From Anaerohalosphaeraceae bacterium (GTDB taxonomy: Bacteria > Planctomycetota > Phycisphaerae > Sedimentisphaerales > Anaerohalosphaeraceae), in assembly GCA_035378985.1 (NCBI GenBank), contig DAOSUR010000003.1, positions 62,001 through 126,000 on the forward strand: a DNA stretch of 64,000 bases, in the 5' to 3' direction. The position numbers and the translations under genes were made by a program. Under the pieces are notes generated by a model that was given only the letters and a program-made list of their open reading frames with translations, made no database searches and had not been told where the DNA came from. The first letter of the stretch is position 1; every line of letters starts with the position of its first letter. Of this stretch, positions 8,325-16,643 are shown in pieces.

Positions 8325-8854
8325 CGAGCCGCCTCCTCGGCAAGAGTTTGTTTGATGCACTGAAGCAGAAACCGATGAATTCGAACCAAAGCGTAATAAG
8401 TCGCCCGCGTGGACTTGGAAATATGCGCCCCGATATTTTCCAGTGTTAAGTCCTTCTCATACCGGAGCTTGAGAATATACCGATCCATTTGGGTAAGTTT
8501 ATCAATGCATTTTTTCATTGCACCAATCCGCAGGTCCATCTCCGGCAGTGCCCGGACAACCTCCTGTTCGAGCGATTCGGCAAGGGCCTCACTTAAACAG
8601 AGTTTCCTGCTCTTTTTTTTCTTGAAATAGGAAAGAATCTGGTACCGGGCAATCGTTAAAGCCCACGCCACAAAATCCATCCCGGGGGTAAAAGAGGAGA
8701 ATTTCCGCCACATCACCGCTGACGCTTCCTGCATAATATCATCCGCATCCGCTGCATTCGGGACAAAGGATAAGATGTAAGCGTAAATTCGCTTATCATT
8801 CAGCATCAGCAGACGCAAAAACTGCTCCTGATTTTGTTCCTTTTCTTCCTGCAT
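8321..8854 (-). CDS. ECF-type RNA polymerase sigma factor, 177 aa
   Basis: The length and sequence fit an extracytoplasmic-function sigma factor of the kind abundant in Planctomycetes and Verrucomicrobia. Region 2 contains NAADADDIMQEASAVMWRKF and WALTIARYQIL; region 4 has the helix-turn-helix LTLENIGAHISKSTRATYYA. There is no region 3 or C-terminal extension. The stop codon overlaps the ATG of the FecR-like gene (ATGA), so the two are translationally coupled, as expected for a sigma/anti-sigma pair. Likely targets are the downstream prepilin and PEP-CTERM genes, an inference from position alone. Confidence 0.92.
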   Translation of the reverse strand: MQEEKEQNQEQFLRLLMLNDKRIYAYILSFVPNAADADDIMQEASAVMWRKFSSFTPGMDFVAWALTIARYQILSYFKKKKSRKLCLSEALAESLEQEVVRALPEMDLRIGAMKKCIDKLTQMDRYILKLRYEKDLTLENIGAHISKSTRATYYALVRIHRFLLQCIKQTLAEEAAR

Positions 8855-9040
8855 TTACACGATTCCCTTTGACAGTCCCTCTCCCTCTCAACTTATTTAT
8901 CCCCAAAGGATTCTTTTTTACCAAAAAAATCACTTTTCCAGATCAAAACCCTTGTTGATGCACCCTACTCTGGACTATATACATCCGTTATATCTTTTAT
9001 AAGTACCCCGTTTTTCAGAAAAAGCGATTTCTCACCATTT

Positions 9041-9077
9041 AAAAAAGCAAAAAGCCATCTGGAAAGACGGCTTTTTG
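9041..9077 (-). terminator. Rho-independent terminator after the PEP-CTERM gene at 9112-9789
   Basis: A 12-base stem with one mismatch (9049-9060 with 9065-9076) and a 4-base loop. Reading on the minus strand the stem ends in TTTTT and is followed by GC and TTTTTT. The rest of the gap 8855-9111 holds AT-rich sequence that probably contains the sigma-factor promoter, but no clear -35/-10 pair was found. Confidence 0.8.
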
Positions 9078-9111
9078 CCTTCAGTTCAGTCATCAAACAA
9101 TTCGGGATCTT

Positions 9112-9789
9112 TTACCGCTGGCGGCGCAGAACCATCAATCCCCCGACGGTCAGCAGAGCCAATGTAGCCGGCTCCGGAATCCCAACCAGAGTAATGTCGT
9201 CCACAAAAAGGGCTCCGGTGCCATAATACGTCTTATCATACCCAACTGTGATATACATCACGTTCTCCAGATTCATTCCCGGAACCGTATAGTCGGCAAA
9301 ATTCATCTCCCAGACTATCCCATTCGGCCACCCTGTGCCGCTGGGGGTCACATCGCCGGGGTAGCTGGCTCCAAACACCTTCTGTCCCCAGCAGTCAAAC
9401 ATGCTCAGGAACACATCGCCGCCGGAACCGCCCAGTGTCCCCCACGGTGCAACGCCATCGTTTTTGGGAACCGCGAAGGTCATCTTAATCATATAATATC
9501 CCGGATAGGTCAGATTAACCCCATGAACCTGCCATACAGCCCCCGGCAAAGCATACTTGGTCTGAGCATAATAGGGCGAGTTCTGATTGTTCTGAATCAG
9601 CATACACTTGCCGTTCAGTACTGATTCGAGTGTTTCGCTGGTTATGTTTGAATTCGGATTGACCACCCAGGCCGCATTCAAAGCCGCGCTGTCGGCATAT
9701 CCTTCAAAGTTATCCACAACCGTCACGAACGTCGCCTGAACAAGACCGATACAGCCCAAAACCATCAAAATTGCCAAACACTTCTTCAT
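9112..9789 (-). CDS. PEP-CTERM surface protein, 225 aa
   Basis: The start at 9789 gives a signal peptide (MKKCLAILMVLGCIGLVQA) with GGAGGAAAG upstream. The body is one beta-sandwich-like domain opening TVVDNFEGYADSAAL and ending FVDDITLVG, close in layout to the protein at 3902-4672. The tail is IPEPATLALLTVGGLMVL with RRQR, a standard exosortase sorting signal. It is the last gene of the leftward arm of the LacI-controlled divergon, 21 bases after the clan GH-A hydrolase, and is followed by a terminator. A glycan-binding surface role is plausible; the ligand is unknown. Confidence 0.88.
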   Translation of the reverse strand: MKKCLAILMVLGCIGLVQATFVTVVDNFEGYADSAALNAAWVVNPNSNITSETLESVLNGKCMLIQNNQNSPYYAQTKYALPGAVWQVHGVNLTYPGYYMIKMTFAVPKNDGVAPWGTLGGSGGDVFLSMFDCWGQKVFGASYPGDVTPSGTGWPNGIVWEMNFADYTVPGMNLENVMYITVGYDKTYYGTGALFVDDITLVGIPEPATLALLTVGGLMVLRRQR

Positions 9790-9810
9790 CTTTCTTTCCT
9801 CCAAAAAAGG

Positions 9811-12087
9811 TTAAAAGGTTTCCGGATTATTTCTCCACACACTCCACACACGAAAATCTTCCCAATTGACAATTCCGTCGTTATTCAAGTCTGCCGCATA
9901 GTCAGAACCCTCCTCAAGCCAATAAGTACACAGCACTTGCAAATCGTTTAGATCAATTTCTCCATCTCCGGATAAATCCGCTGCCGGCATCTGGCGAACC
10001 GCCATCCCCAGAATCTGCGCCGGCGACAAAACTCCCTTCCAGATTGCAAACTCATCCAGCTTTCCTGCAAACCGCCTCGGCGCCTGGTCCGGAATTACCG
10101 GCAGAATGGAAACACGGTTATCCGCCGTGCGAAATCCCCCCGTGTAGTATCGTCCCTGCGGGTTAAACGAAGCAATGAGATTTCCGTTTTTATAAATCTT
10201 CAGGGCCTGGCCCGTAGTATCCGTGCCCTGCTGCTGCCAGAGAGCATGTTCATAGGTGATCGTAATCATCTGCCAGACGCCCGCATCGTAGGGAACATTT
10301 GCATACGTCGGCACCATTGTCGTGCTGTAAAAACTGATTCCCTTTCCCCATCCCCAGTTGCCGATGCTTCGGGCGTTTCCGTTTTTGGACCAGCTGTTCG
10401 TCCCGAAGGCCGCCAGTGCCAGCGCATGATAATCTCCGCCGATGGAAATCGACGCATTCGGACGAACCCACAGATTCATCGACCAGTCATCGTCGGCATT
10501 CAGCGGCAGATTGGCTCCATTCACCAACTCAATCAAGACCTCCGTGCCGTCCAGCGACAGGGCCTGCCCGATTCGCCCTTTGCCGAACCGAAAACCGCCC
10601 TGGGCTGTTGTTGCATCATTCCCCCAGCCGCTGGAATCCGTCAGGCTGCCCTCAAATTTCCATTCCAGCACCTTCTGCGGCTGATTCGGCGAAAATTCAA
10701 AGGCCGCCGTCAGCACCGTATCAGACGGCAGAGTCAGTTCTATCAAATTCGGTTCGGCCAAATGAAGAAAACGGCTTCCGTCCCCGATTCCCTCCGCGGA
10801 ATAACTCAGCGCACAAACCCATTCTTTGGGCTGAGAGCTGTTCAGGCGAACGAGACGGCTTTGCGAGCTTTCCGTACCGTTCACCGCCGCCAAAACAATC
10901 CCTTTGTCATAACGAAACGCCGCACAGTAAATCCCCTGTTCCTGCGGTCCTGCCGACAGGACTTGAGCCCCGGGCGGAACCAAATCCGTCAAAATCCTTA
11001 AAGCATAATAAACCGGCCGCCTGACGCTTCCGTCCGCCGCCCGGCGCTGAAGCCCCCAGCCTGAATCCGACCAGCTCTGATCGGCCGCCTCCCAGACAAA
11101 GGGGACCGACGCCCCGCCGTTCAGCAGTGAAAGCGTGTTCTCAAACACCCGAACGGCAAACGGAACCGTGTCCGACGCCGAATAAGTGTAAGCAGAACCG
11201 GGCGAAGGATACTCAACCCCGTGGAAAATACGATTGCCGGTCATATACTCCGTTACAAATATGGGCTTTTGTCCCAGCGGGTCTTTCGCTCGTACCGCTG
11301 CATAAAACGGCTGCCACCGCTGCCGCAGGAATTCGGGCCCGCACCCCTGCAGGAACGTCTCATCCCAGGCATGAGTCGCAAACGCCCCTAAGGAAGCGAC
11401 GGCTGTTTCATCCAGCGCCCCCACCCAGAGAGCCCCGCCGCCGTTATGGTCCAGATAGGCCAGCCCCGGCCCGACAATCTGAACGGATTCAAAGCCCCGC
11501 TCATTGAGTTCCTGCCGGACCCGCTTGAGCACATCGTTATACTGTTCCGGCGGCACCCGGCAGTTCCACGTCCCTTCCGGCTCGTTGAACAAATCCACAT
11601 ACTCCGGCACAATTCCATAAGACCGCAGATAAGCCAGCTGCGCCCCCCACAAGAGGGCAACATCCTGGTGGTGTTCCGGTTTCAAAGCCCCCCAGACGTT
11701 TCTCCACGCAGAAAGATAATGAAACTGATTAAACACCGCGGCAATTCCGAGCTGGCGAAGGAGCTGACAGGTATTCTGCATAGCACTGAGCCGAGAGGAG
11801 CCGTAATTAGCAGCCACATATTGGTCAAAGGAAGAGCGAAGCCCGTCGGTCGGCGGCGTCTGCGAAACGGAGGCCCAATTCGGAGTCGCCTCCAGCCGCA
11901 CATAGCGAATCTTCAGCGAAGTCAGCAGCGGTGTGATGGAATTGTCGCCGGCCCAAATCTGCGCCCCCAGACCGCCGAACGGATGCGAGACCGTATCAGC
12001 ATCGAACGTCACCTCCGCCCCGCCTGCGGCTGCGGCCGGCAGGCAAAGCATCAGCAGACGAACCAGGATGACTCTAGGGCAAAACAC
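9811..12087 (-). CDS. Secreted clan GH-A glycoside hydrolase with LamG and dockerin, 758 aa
   Basis: It uses a GTG start at 12087 with GGAGGAGCGGGAAG just upstream. After a signal peptide (residues 1-23) comes a TIM-barrel catalytic domain to about residue 390; the clan GH-A acid/base is Glu169 in DLFNEPEG and the nucleophile is probably Glu280 in IFVTEYM. The family (GH30, GH39, GH5 or a related one) cannot be fixed by eye. A beta-sandwich follows (to about 480), then LamG (about 487-690, starting VLEWKFEGSLTDSSG), then a two-repeat dockerin with DLSGDGEIDLNDLQ and DLNNDGIVNWEDF. It lies in the leftward lacI operon and probably degrades an external polysaccharide. Confidence 0.85.
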   Translation of the reverse strand: MFCPRVILVRLLMLCLPAAAAGGAEVTFDADTVSHPFGGLGAQIWAGDNSITPLLTSLKIRYVRLEATPNWASVSQTPPTDGLRSSFDQYVAANYGSSRLSAMQNTCQLLRQLGIAAVFNQFHYLSAWRNVWGALKPEHHQDVALLWGAQLAYLRSYGIVPEYVDLFNEPEGTWNCRVPPEQYNDVLKRVRQELNERGFESVQIVGPGLAYLDHNGGGALWVGALDETAVASLGAFATHAWDETFLQGCGPEFLRQRWQPFYAAVRAKDPLGQKPIFVTEYMTGNRIFHGVEYPSPGSAYTYSASDTVPFAVRVFENTLSLLNGGASVPFVWEAADQSWSDSGWGLQRRAADGSVRRPVYYALRILTDLVPPGAQVLSAGPQEQGIYCAAFRYDKGIVLAAVNGTESSQSRLVRLNSSQPKEWVCALSYSAEGIGDGSRFLHLAEPNLIELTLPSDTVLTAAFEFSPNQPQKVLEWKFEGSLTDSSGWGNDATTAQGGFRFGKGRIGQALSLDGTEVLIELVNGANLPLNADDDWSMNLWVRPNASISIGGDYHALALAAFGTNSWSKNGNARSIGNWGWGKGISFYSTTMVPTYANVPYDAGVWQMITITYEHALWQQQGTDTTGQALKIYKNGNLIASFNPQGRYYTGGFRTADNRVSILPVIPDQAPRRFAGKLDEFAIWKGVLSPAQILGMAVRQMPAADLSGDGEIDLNDLQVLCTYWLEEGSDYAADLNNDGIVNWEDFRVWSVWRNNPETF

Positions 12088-12122
12088 CTTCCCGCTCCTC
12101 CGAATCGGCCGGAAAGCAGCCG

Positions 12123-12962
12123 CTACTGGCCGTAGAAGTACATCGTCCAGCGGCGTCCGGATTCACTGTTCGGCACAACCTCTGCAAAGTCCCTCGGCTC
12201 GCGGCTCACATGCCCGTCCACCCAGCCGATCATCCCGATGCCGTAAATATCCGCAGGACGTTTCTGATGCCACCGGGTCTGGAACCAAAACCGCTGGTCG
12301 CTCTGAATCTCTTCCGGTTTCCGAGTCGGGTCAAAAAACCAGCGGGCGATGAAATAATATTCATGGTCCATAAAATAGGTCGTCCGTGCCGGATTGCGAA
12401 TCGTGGACAGTTTGGTGGACCCCCGCTCATCCCAGTACATATACCCGCCTTTGGCCGTTCGCGGACCGTTCTCGCGTCCGCTGCCCACCTCATCATAGCG
12501 AGGACCGTCAATGACTCCGGGCGTTCGATTGTTGTAATTGAGAACCATATACCCGTTTACGGCATAGGTAAAAGTCTGCTCATGTCCCTGGGTTTGGTAA
12601 TCCTCACTCAACGCATAAAATTTGACATTTGCAGCGCTCGGACAGACCAGAGAATCGCCTTTGTTCTTGATGGAGGCGGCCAGATACGGCATCAGTGAAA
12701 CCTTGGAATTGTCTTCCACCTGCCCGTTAGGGTGGGTGTGCATCGGGTCTCGCCACCATTTCAGCGCCACTGCATATCCGTTGTTGTCATCCGCCCAGAG
12801 CCGTGCCGCCATCACCAAAGATTTCAGATTGGTCCCGCAGACCGCCATCCGTGCCAATTCGCGTCCTTTATAAAGGGAGGGGACGATAATCGACAGCAGA
12901 AGGGCAATAATCGCTATCACCACCAGCAGCTCAATTAATGTAAAGGCCTTTCGAATTCGCAT
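12123..12962 (-). CDS. Prepilin-like protein with N-terminal cleavage/methylation motif, 279 aa
   Basis: The start at 12962 follows AGGAGA by 7 bases and leaves a five-residue basic leader (MRIRK) before the prepilin motif AFTLIELLVVIAIIALLLS. The globular domain contains conserved elements of this planctomycete family (VCGTNLKSLVMAARLWADDN) and ends with WVDGHVSREP, equivalent to the DG tail of the protein at 5744-6595. It lies between two LamG/dockerin genes with short gaps (35 and 74 bases), so it is probably made together with the surface glycan-handling proteins. Its role could be as a surface filament or secretion-associated pseudopilin; neither is shown. Confidence 0.86.
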   Translation of the reverse strand: MRIRKAFTLIELLVVIAIIALLLSIIVPSLYKGRELARMAVCGTNLKSLVMAARLWADDNNGYAVALKWWRDPMHTHPNGQVEDNSKVSLMPYLAASIKNKGDSLVCPSAANVKFYALSEDYQTQGHEQTFTYAVNGYMVLNYNNRTPGVIDGPRYDEVGSGRENGPRTAKGGYMYWDERGSTKLSTIRNPARTTYFMDHEYYFIARWFFDPTRKPEEIQSDQRFWFQTRWHQKRPADIYGIGMIGWVDGHVSREPRDFAEVVPNSESGRRWTMYFYGQ

Positions 12963-13036
12963 GATTATCTCTCCTGATTTTGTCTTTTCGGAAAGCGGAA
13001 CGGATTCCTTTTCCGCCCCGCCCTCCGAGAATTTTT

Positions 13037-15169
13037 TTATTGAATCCCCAGCAGCCATTCCTCGACGAGGATAAACAAATCATCCATATCCACCTTGCAG
13101 TCCTTGTTCAAATCCGCCTGCGGGATTCCCGAACAAACCGGCTCCCGGATAAACCTGAACTCATCGATATCGATTCGGCCTGAACGGGCGTCCGTCCGAT
13201 CGCTGCTGCCGGTACCAATCAGAATATAGCGAATCTCCGTCAAGTCTCCTTCGTCTGCTGTGCCGACACCGCCGGGTCCCAGAAGCGAATTCGGGTCAAT
13301 CACCCATTCGGACCACTGATCAACCGGCTGGACCGTCGCGCCGCTTCCGACAATCCACTGCTCCGCTTTAACCTGCATAGTTTCATCGATAAACTTCAGG
13401 AAAAGAATATCTTCCTCGCTGTTATTCTGATGCCGATACAGCCGCAGAGAAACCTTCTGAAAACCGGACAAATCTTTCACCTGTCCGAAGTCATAAAGGA
13501 TGCTCGTGTAATTGTTCGGGTCCGCCGGAGATGTCGCCGGCAGCACATAATCCCACCGCAGGGCGTAATTGCCCGCATACGCATTGCTCGTCTGACTGAT
13601 GGTGCCTGTGCCGCTGTAGCGGGGGCTGGCATAAACACTCCAGCGGTCCAGCGTCCCTTCCATATCATCGGCCACCAGCAACTCGCCCGGATCCAGAACG
13701 GTATCTTCCATCCAGTCTGCGCTGACCGCGGCAGCATCGGTCATATCCACTTTCAGGTCGTTATTGAGATTCGAACGGGCTGCCAGCGCCTGAATCTGCG
13801 CCGGAGTAAGGGCCCCATTCCAAATCGTCACTTCATCGATATAGGGCTCTCCCCATTCCCCCAGAAATCCATCATCCGCCCAACTGTAGCCGATAGCCGC
13901 AGACAGCGTTCGGGTTTTGTGAGAGCTGCGGGGATAATCCGCCCAGGCGAATTCCTGCCCGTCCAAATATAACGTTGCCTTCGCTGCCTCGCCGTCCGCA
14001 ACGACCGCCAAATGATGCCACGTCTGTCCGTCCAGATAGGCCGAGGCGTCTGCTTTTATCAAAAATAACGTATTATAATCTCTTTCTTTGCTGATGACCT
14101 GAAGTTCTGCATTGTTGGCACGAATCAGAAATTGTGTACCTTTCGCCAGTCCGCCACCGGGATCAGACACCTGTTTTTCCGAATAAAACGCTGTCCAATA
14201 CGGCTGCTCGCCGGATTTGAACCAGAAACTGACCGTATAATTGACCGGCTGGGAAACACAAAACGGCAAATCAATCTTCTGGTGGCCGTCAAACAACAAA
14301 GCATCCCCTCTGTATCCTTCGGCAAGCCAATCCGAAATGGGGTCCGTATATCCCCACAGTTGTCCGTTATTGCCCAGCCCGGAATAATCCGGCATCACAA
14401 AGCCGGATGGATTCTCCATCTTGTAATACGCCACCTGACGGGTGGTCGGAACTTCCGCCAAAACCCCCGGAACAATCAGATTCCGGATTTCATCCGCCGT
14501 CAGGACGCCCCGCCAGACCGTGAACTCATCAAACCGTCCGATGAAGAAATCATAGGAATTCCAGGGATTGGAAGGAATCCGAACTTCTCCCGGTGCATCC
14601 ATGAATGTCGTATTCCTCATCGCAATCAGAACACCGTTTTTATAAATGCGAACAATCCGCCCGTCGTAAGTCGTTGTAATCATCTGCCACTGGTTAATAT
14701 CCCAGGGAATCATCGAAGAAATATAGGTGGTTGCTGTGGTTGTTCTTCCGACGAACGTAATCAGTCCGCCATAATCGACATAGCCGGACGCATAAACAGC
14801 CCGCGAGTTTTTGCTCGCATCCGGCTTCTCACCCAAACACCAAAGCGTCCGCCAGTCTCGCGGATTTTCCGTCGGATACACCCAGACATTGACGCTCCAG
14901 GTATCCGCAGCCAGGACCGGCAGCAGTGCCGTGCTGATGCCGGTTCGGTACACGCAATTCGTCCCGTCTGACACAAAGGCCTGTCCGCTCACACCGGCCG
15001 TATAAGCGGGCGTCCCAAACGCAATCCCATCCAGTCCATTGCCGCTGCTGTCGGCCAGACTGCCGTCAAACTTCCACTCAATCACCTTCTGAGCCCCCAT
15101 CGACGCCCCGCAGAAAAGTATCGCCAAACAGACGCTCACAATCCACTGCATCCTCAAACTCTTCTTCAT
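13037..15169 (-). CDS. Secreted double-LamG protein with dockerin repeats, 710 aa
   Basis: Three ATGs are adjacent (15175, 15172, 15169); the last is chosen because it lies 7 bases from AGGAG. The signal peptide ends near FCGASMGA. Two LamG domains follow: one from KVIEWKFDGSLADSSG to about residue 230 and one from about 245 to 455 (with VNYTVSFWFKSGEQP). Next come a single dockerin repeat (NNDLKVDMTDAAAVSADWM), a carbohydrate-binding-like beta-sandwich (ADDMEGTLDRWSVYAS to RIDIDEFRF) and a final dockerin repeat (DLNKDCKVDMDDLFILVEEW). No catalytic motif is visible. It is the gene directly after lacI, so it is probably an adhesive or substrate-capturing protein of the same regulon. Confidence 0.85.
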   Translation of the reverse strand: MKKSLRMQWIVSVCLAILFCGASMGAQKVIEWKFDGSLADSSGNGLDGIAFGTPAYTAGVSGQAFVSDGTNCVYRTGISTALLPVLAADTWSVNVWVYPTENPRDWRTLWCLGEKPDASKNSRAVYASGYVDYGGLITFVGRTTTATTYISSMIPWDINQWQMITTTYDGRIVRIYKNGVLIAMRNTTFMDAPGEVRIPSNPWNSYDFFIGRFDEFTVWRGVLTADEIRNLIVPGVLAEVPTTRQVAYYKMENPSGFVMPDYSGLGNNGQLWGYTDPISDWLAEGYRGDALLFDGHQKIDLPFCVSQPVNYTVSFWFKSGEQPYWTAFYSEKQVSDPGGGLAKGTQFLIRANNAELQVISKERDYNTLFLIKADASAYLDGQTWHHLAVVADGEAAKATLYLDGQEFAWADYPRSSHKTRTLSAAIGYSWADDGFLGEWGEPYIDEVTIWNGALTPAQIQALAARSNLNNDLKVDMTDAAAVSADWMEDTVLDPGELLVADDMEGTLDRWSVYASPRYSGTGTISQTSNAYAGNYALRWDYVLPATSPADPNNYTSILYDFGQVKDLSGFQKVSLRLYRHQNNSEEDILFLKFIDETMQVKAEQWIVGSGATVQPVDQWSEWVIDPNSLLGPGGVGTADEGDLTEIRYILIGTGSSDRTDARSGRIDIDEFRFIREPVCSGIPQADLNKDCKVDMDDLFILVEEWLLGIQ

Positions 15170-15213
15170 CATCATTCTCCTTTCCTGCCGATCAACAAAA
15201 AGCATTTTTTCAC

Positions 15214-16263
15214 CTAACAAGAAGGTTTTGCCGTAGAATTCCGAACGATTAATTCGCAGCTGACCCGAATGGTTGCCGCTGGTCCTGTTACTTCTTTTTC
15301 AACGCGCTGAACAATGGCCCGGCCGGCGCACTTGCCCACCTCAATGCCGTTCTGACGAACTGTCGTCAGCGGAGGACGCATCTGTCGGGAAAAATCCAAA
15401 TCGGAAAAGCCGACTACCGACAGGTCTTCGGGAATACGAACCCCCAAATCCGCCGCCGCCAGATACAAATCATAAGCCAAATGGTCCGTCTCGGCAAAAA
15501 TCGCCGTCGGACGGTCCTTCATCAGCAATATTTCCTTAGCCAGCTGAATCGCATTGCCCCCTTCCTCTTTCAGGTGCCACACCCGATACCGCACATCGGG
15601 GGCCAGCGTTCGCAGCGCAAACTCAAAATACCGCTGCCGGCGGAGCTGCCAGCTTCGGGCATCCTTTTCAAATTCAGTAAGACATCCGATATTCCTGTGT
15701 CCCAGATTCAGCAGATGTTCCGCCACCAGCCGGCCGCCCAGTTCTTCGTCCGTCTGAACGGAATCCGCCAGCCGGCAGTCCTCCAAAGCATGGTCTACAA
15801 CCACCAGCGGGATGCCCCGCTCAATCAGTTCACGGAAATAATCTTTATAAGAGGCCGCAAAGTCCGGCCAGACCAGTATCCCTTCTACACGCCGGTCCAC
15901 CAGTTTGTGAATCTGCTCAAGCCCTTGTCCGTCATCCGCAAACCGTTCCCCATCCCCAACCCACAAGGTAATCGGCATATAATCCGCTTCGGTCAGCACC
16001 TGATGGATTCCGGTCAGTACGTTCGTCCAGTACGAGTCAAAGGGCGGGATCAAAACCCCAATCGTGCGTGTCTTGCCGGTCTGAATGCTTTGCACCAGCA
16101 GGTTCTGCCGCCAGCCGAGCCGTTTGGCCACCTCCAGAACCCGCTGTCGAGTCTCCTCCGCAAAACGCCCGTTTCCGTTTCGAAGGATGATGGACGCAGT
16201 CGCCATAGATACGCCGGCGGCGGAAGCGATGTCTTTCAGTTGCGGCATGGATGGTTTCTTCAT
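15214..16263 (-). CDS. LacI-family transcriptional regulator, 349 aa
   Basis: The start at 16263 follows GGGAAAAGGA. The N-terminal helix-turn-helix is typical (LKDIASAAGVSMATASIILR, with the hinge-helix region NLLVQSIQTGKTRTIG), followed by a periplasmic-binding-protein-like effector domain to the end; length is normal for the family. The effector is probably a sugar derived from the glycan attacked by the neighbouring enzymes. Its own promoter region contains the palindrome TAAAGTACTTTA, and two more copies lie before the divergent operon, so it probably represses itself and both arms. The gap to the downstream LamG gene is only 44 bases without a clear terminator, suggesting co-transcription. 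Confidence 0.92.
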   Translation of the reverse strand: MKKPSMPQLKDIASAAGVSMATASIILRNGNGRFAEETRQRVLEVAKRLGWRQNLLVQSIQTGKTRTIGVLIPPFDSYWTNVLTGIHQVLTEADYMPITLWVGDGERFADDGQGLEQIHKLVDRRVEGILVWPDFAASYKDYFRELIERGIPLVVVDHALEDCRLADSVQTDEELGGRLVAEHLLNLGHRNIGCLTEFEKDARSWQLRRQRYFEFALRTLAPDVRYRVWHLKEEGGNAIQLAKEILLMKDRPTAIFAETDHLAYDLYLAAADLGVRIPEDLSVVGFSDLDFSRQMRPPLTTVRQNGIEVGKCAGRAIVQRVEKEVTGPAATIRVSCELIVRNSTAKPSC

Positions 16264-16294
16264 TCCTTTTCCCTTCAAAAAACTCAAAAACTAC

Positions 16295-16306
16295 TAAAGT
16301 ACTTTA
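16295..16306. promoter_or_regulatory. Putative LacI operator 1, TAAAGTACTTTA
   Basis: A perfect 12-base palindrome with the central-symmetric form expected for LacI-family operators. It overlaps the expected -10 region of the lacI promoter, whose -35 is at 16325-16330, which would give autoregulation. Confidence 0.75.
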
Positions 16307-16324
16307 TCATCAAAATAAGATATT

Positions 16325-16330
16325 TGTCAA
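16325..16330 (-). promoter_or_regulatory. -35 element (TTGACA) of the lacI promoter
   Basis: A consensus TTGACA on the minus strand. The -10 is weak (GATAAA after 16 bases, or TAAAGT after 18) and coincides with operator 1. This arrangement fits repression by competition with RNA polymerase. Confidence 0.5.
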
Positions 16331-16422
16331 TAATTTTTTGCATTTTTTAAAAATTTTTAAGAAATCAAATGCAATTCGTTGAGAAAAAAGCATTTACAAA
16401 TCTTTCTGTCCAGCTCCGATAA

Positions 16423-16434
16423 TAAAATACTTTA
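16423..16434. promoter_or_regulatory. Putative LacI operator 2, TAAAATACTTTA
   Basis: It differs from operator 1 at one base and lies midway between the two divergent starts, 128 bases from operator 1. It could serve for looping between the outer sites. The rest of the 380-base gap 16264-16643 is AT-rich with no gene. Confidence 0.6.
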
Positions 16435-16588
16435 CTGAAACCTAAAAGAAGAAAAATCATAAGTCGATATATATTAATATCTTACATAAATTCTTGCTCT
16501 TCCGTTGTTTTTTGCCGAGTTCCTCAGTTTTTTTGAGATTTCTTCAAAAAAGATTCCAAAAAACTCTTTTCTTTTGATAAAAAACGCC

Positions 16589-16613
16589 TATAATGACCTG
16601 ATAAAGTACTTTA
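16589..16613 (+). promoter_or_regulatory. -10 element and LacI operator 3 before the serine hydrolase gene
   Basis: A perfect TATAAT at 16589-16594 is followed by the full palindrome TAAAGTACTTTA at 16602-16613, which would cover the transcription start. The -35 is poor, as often seen in activator-free but tightly repressed or weak promoters. The first start codon is at 16644. Confidence 0.65.
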
Positions 16614-16643
16614 CTTCTTTTAAAGAATGAAAGGTTTTTTAAC

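Noticed and set aside
6444..8363. Long plus-strand frame of 639 codons opposite the FecR/LamG and prepilin genes
   Set aside because: It is antisense to genes with clear domains; the product is very basic and shows no recognisable motif.
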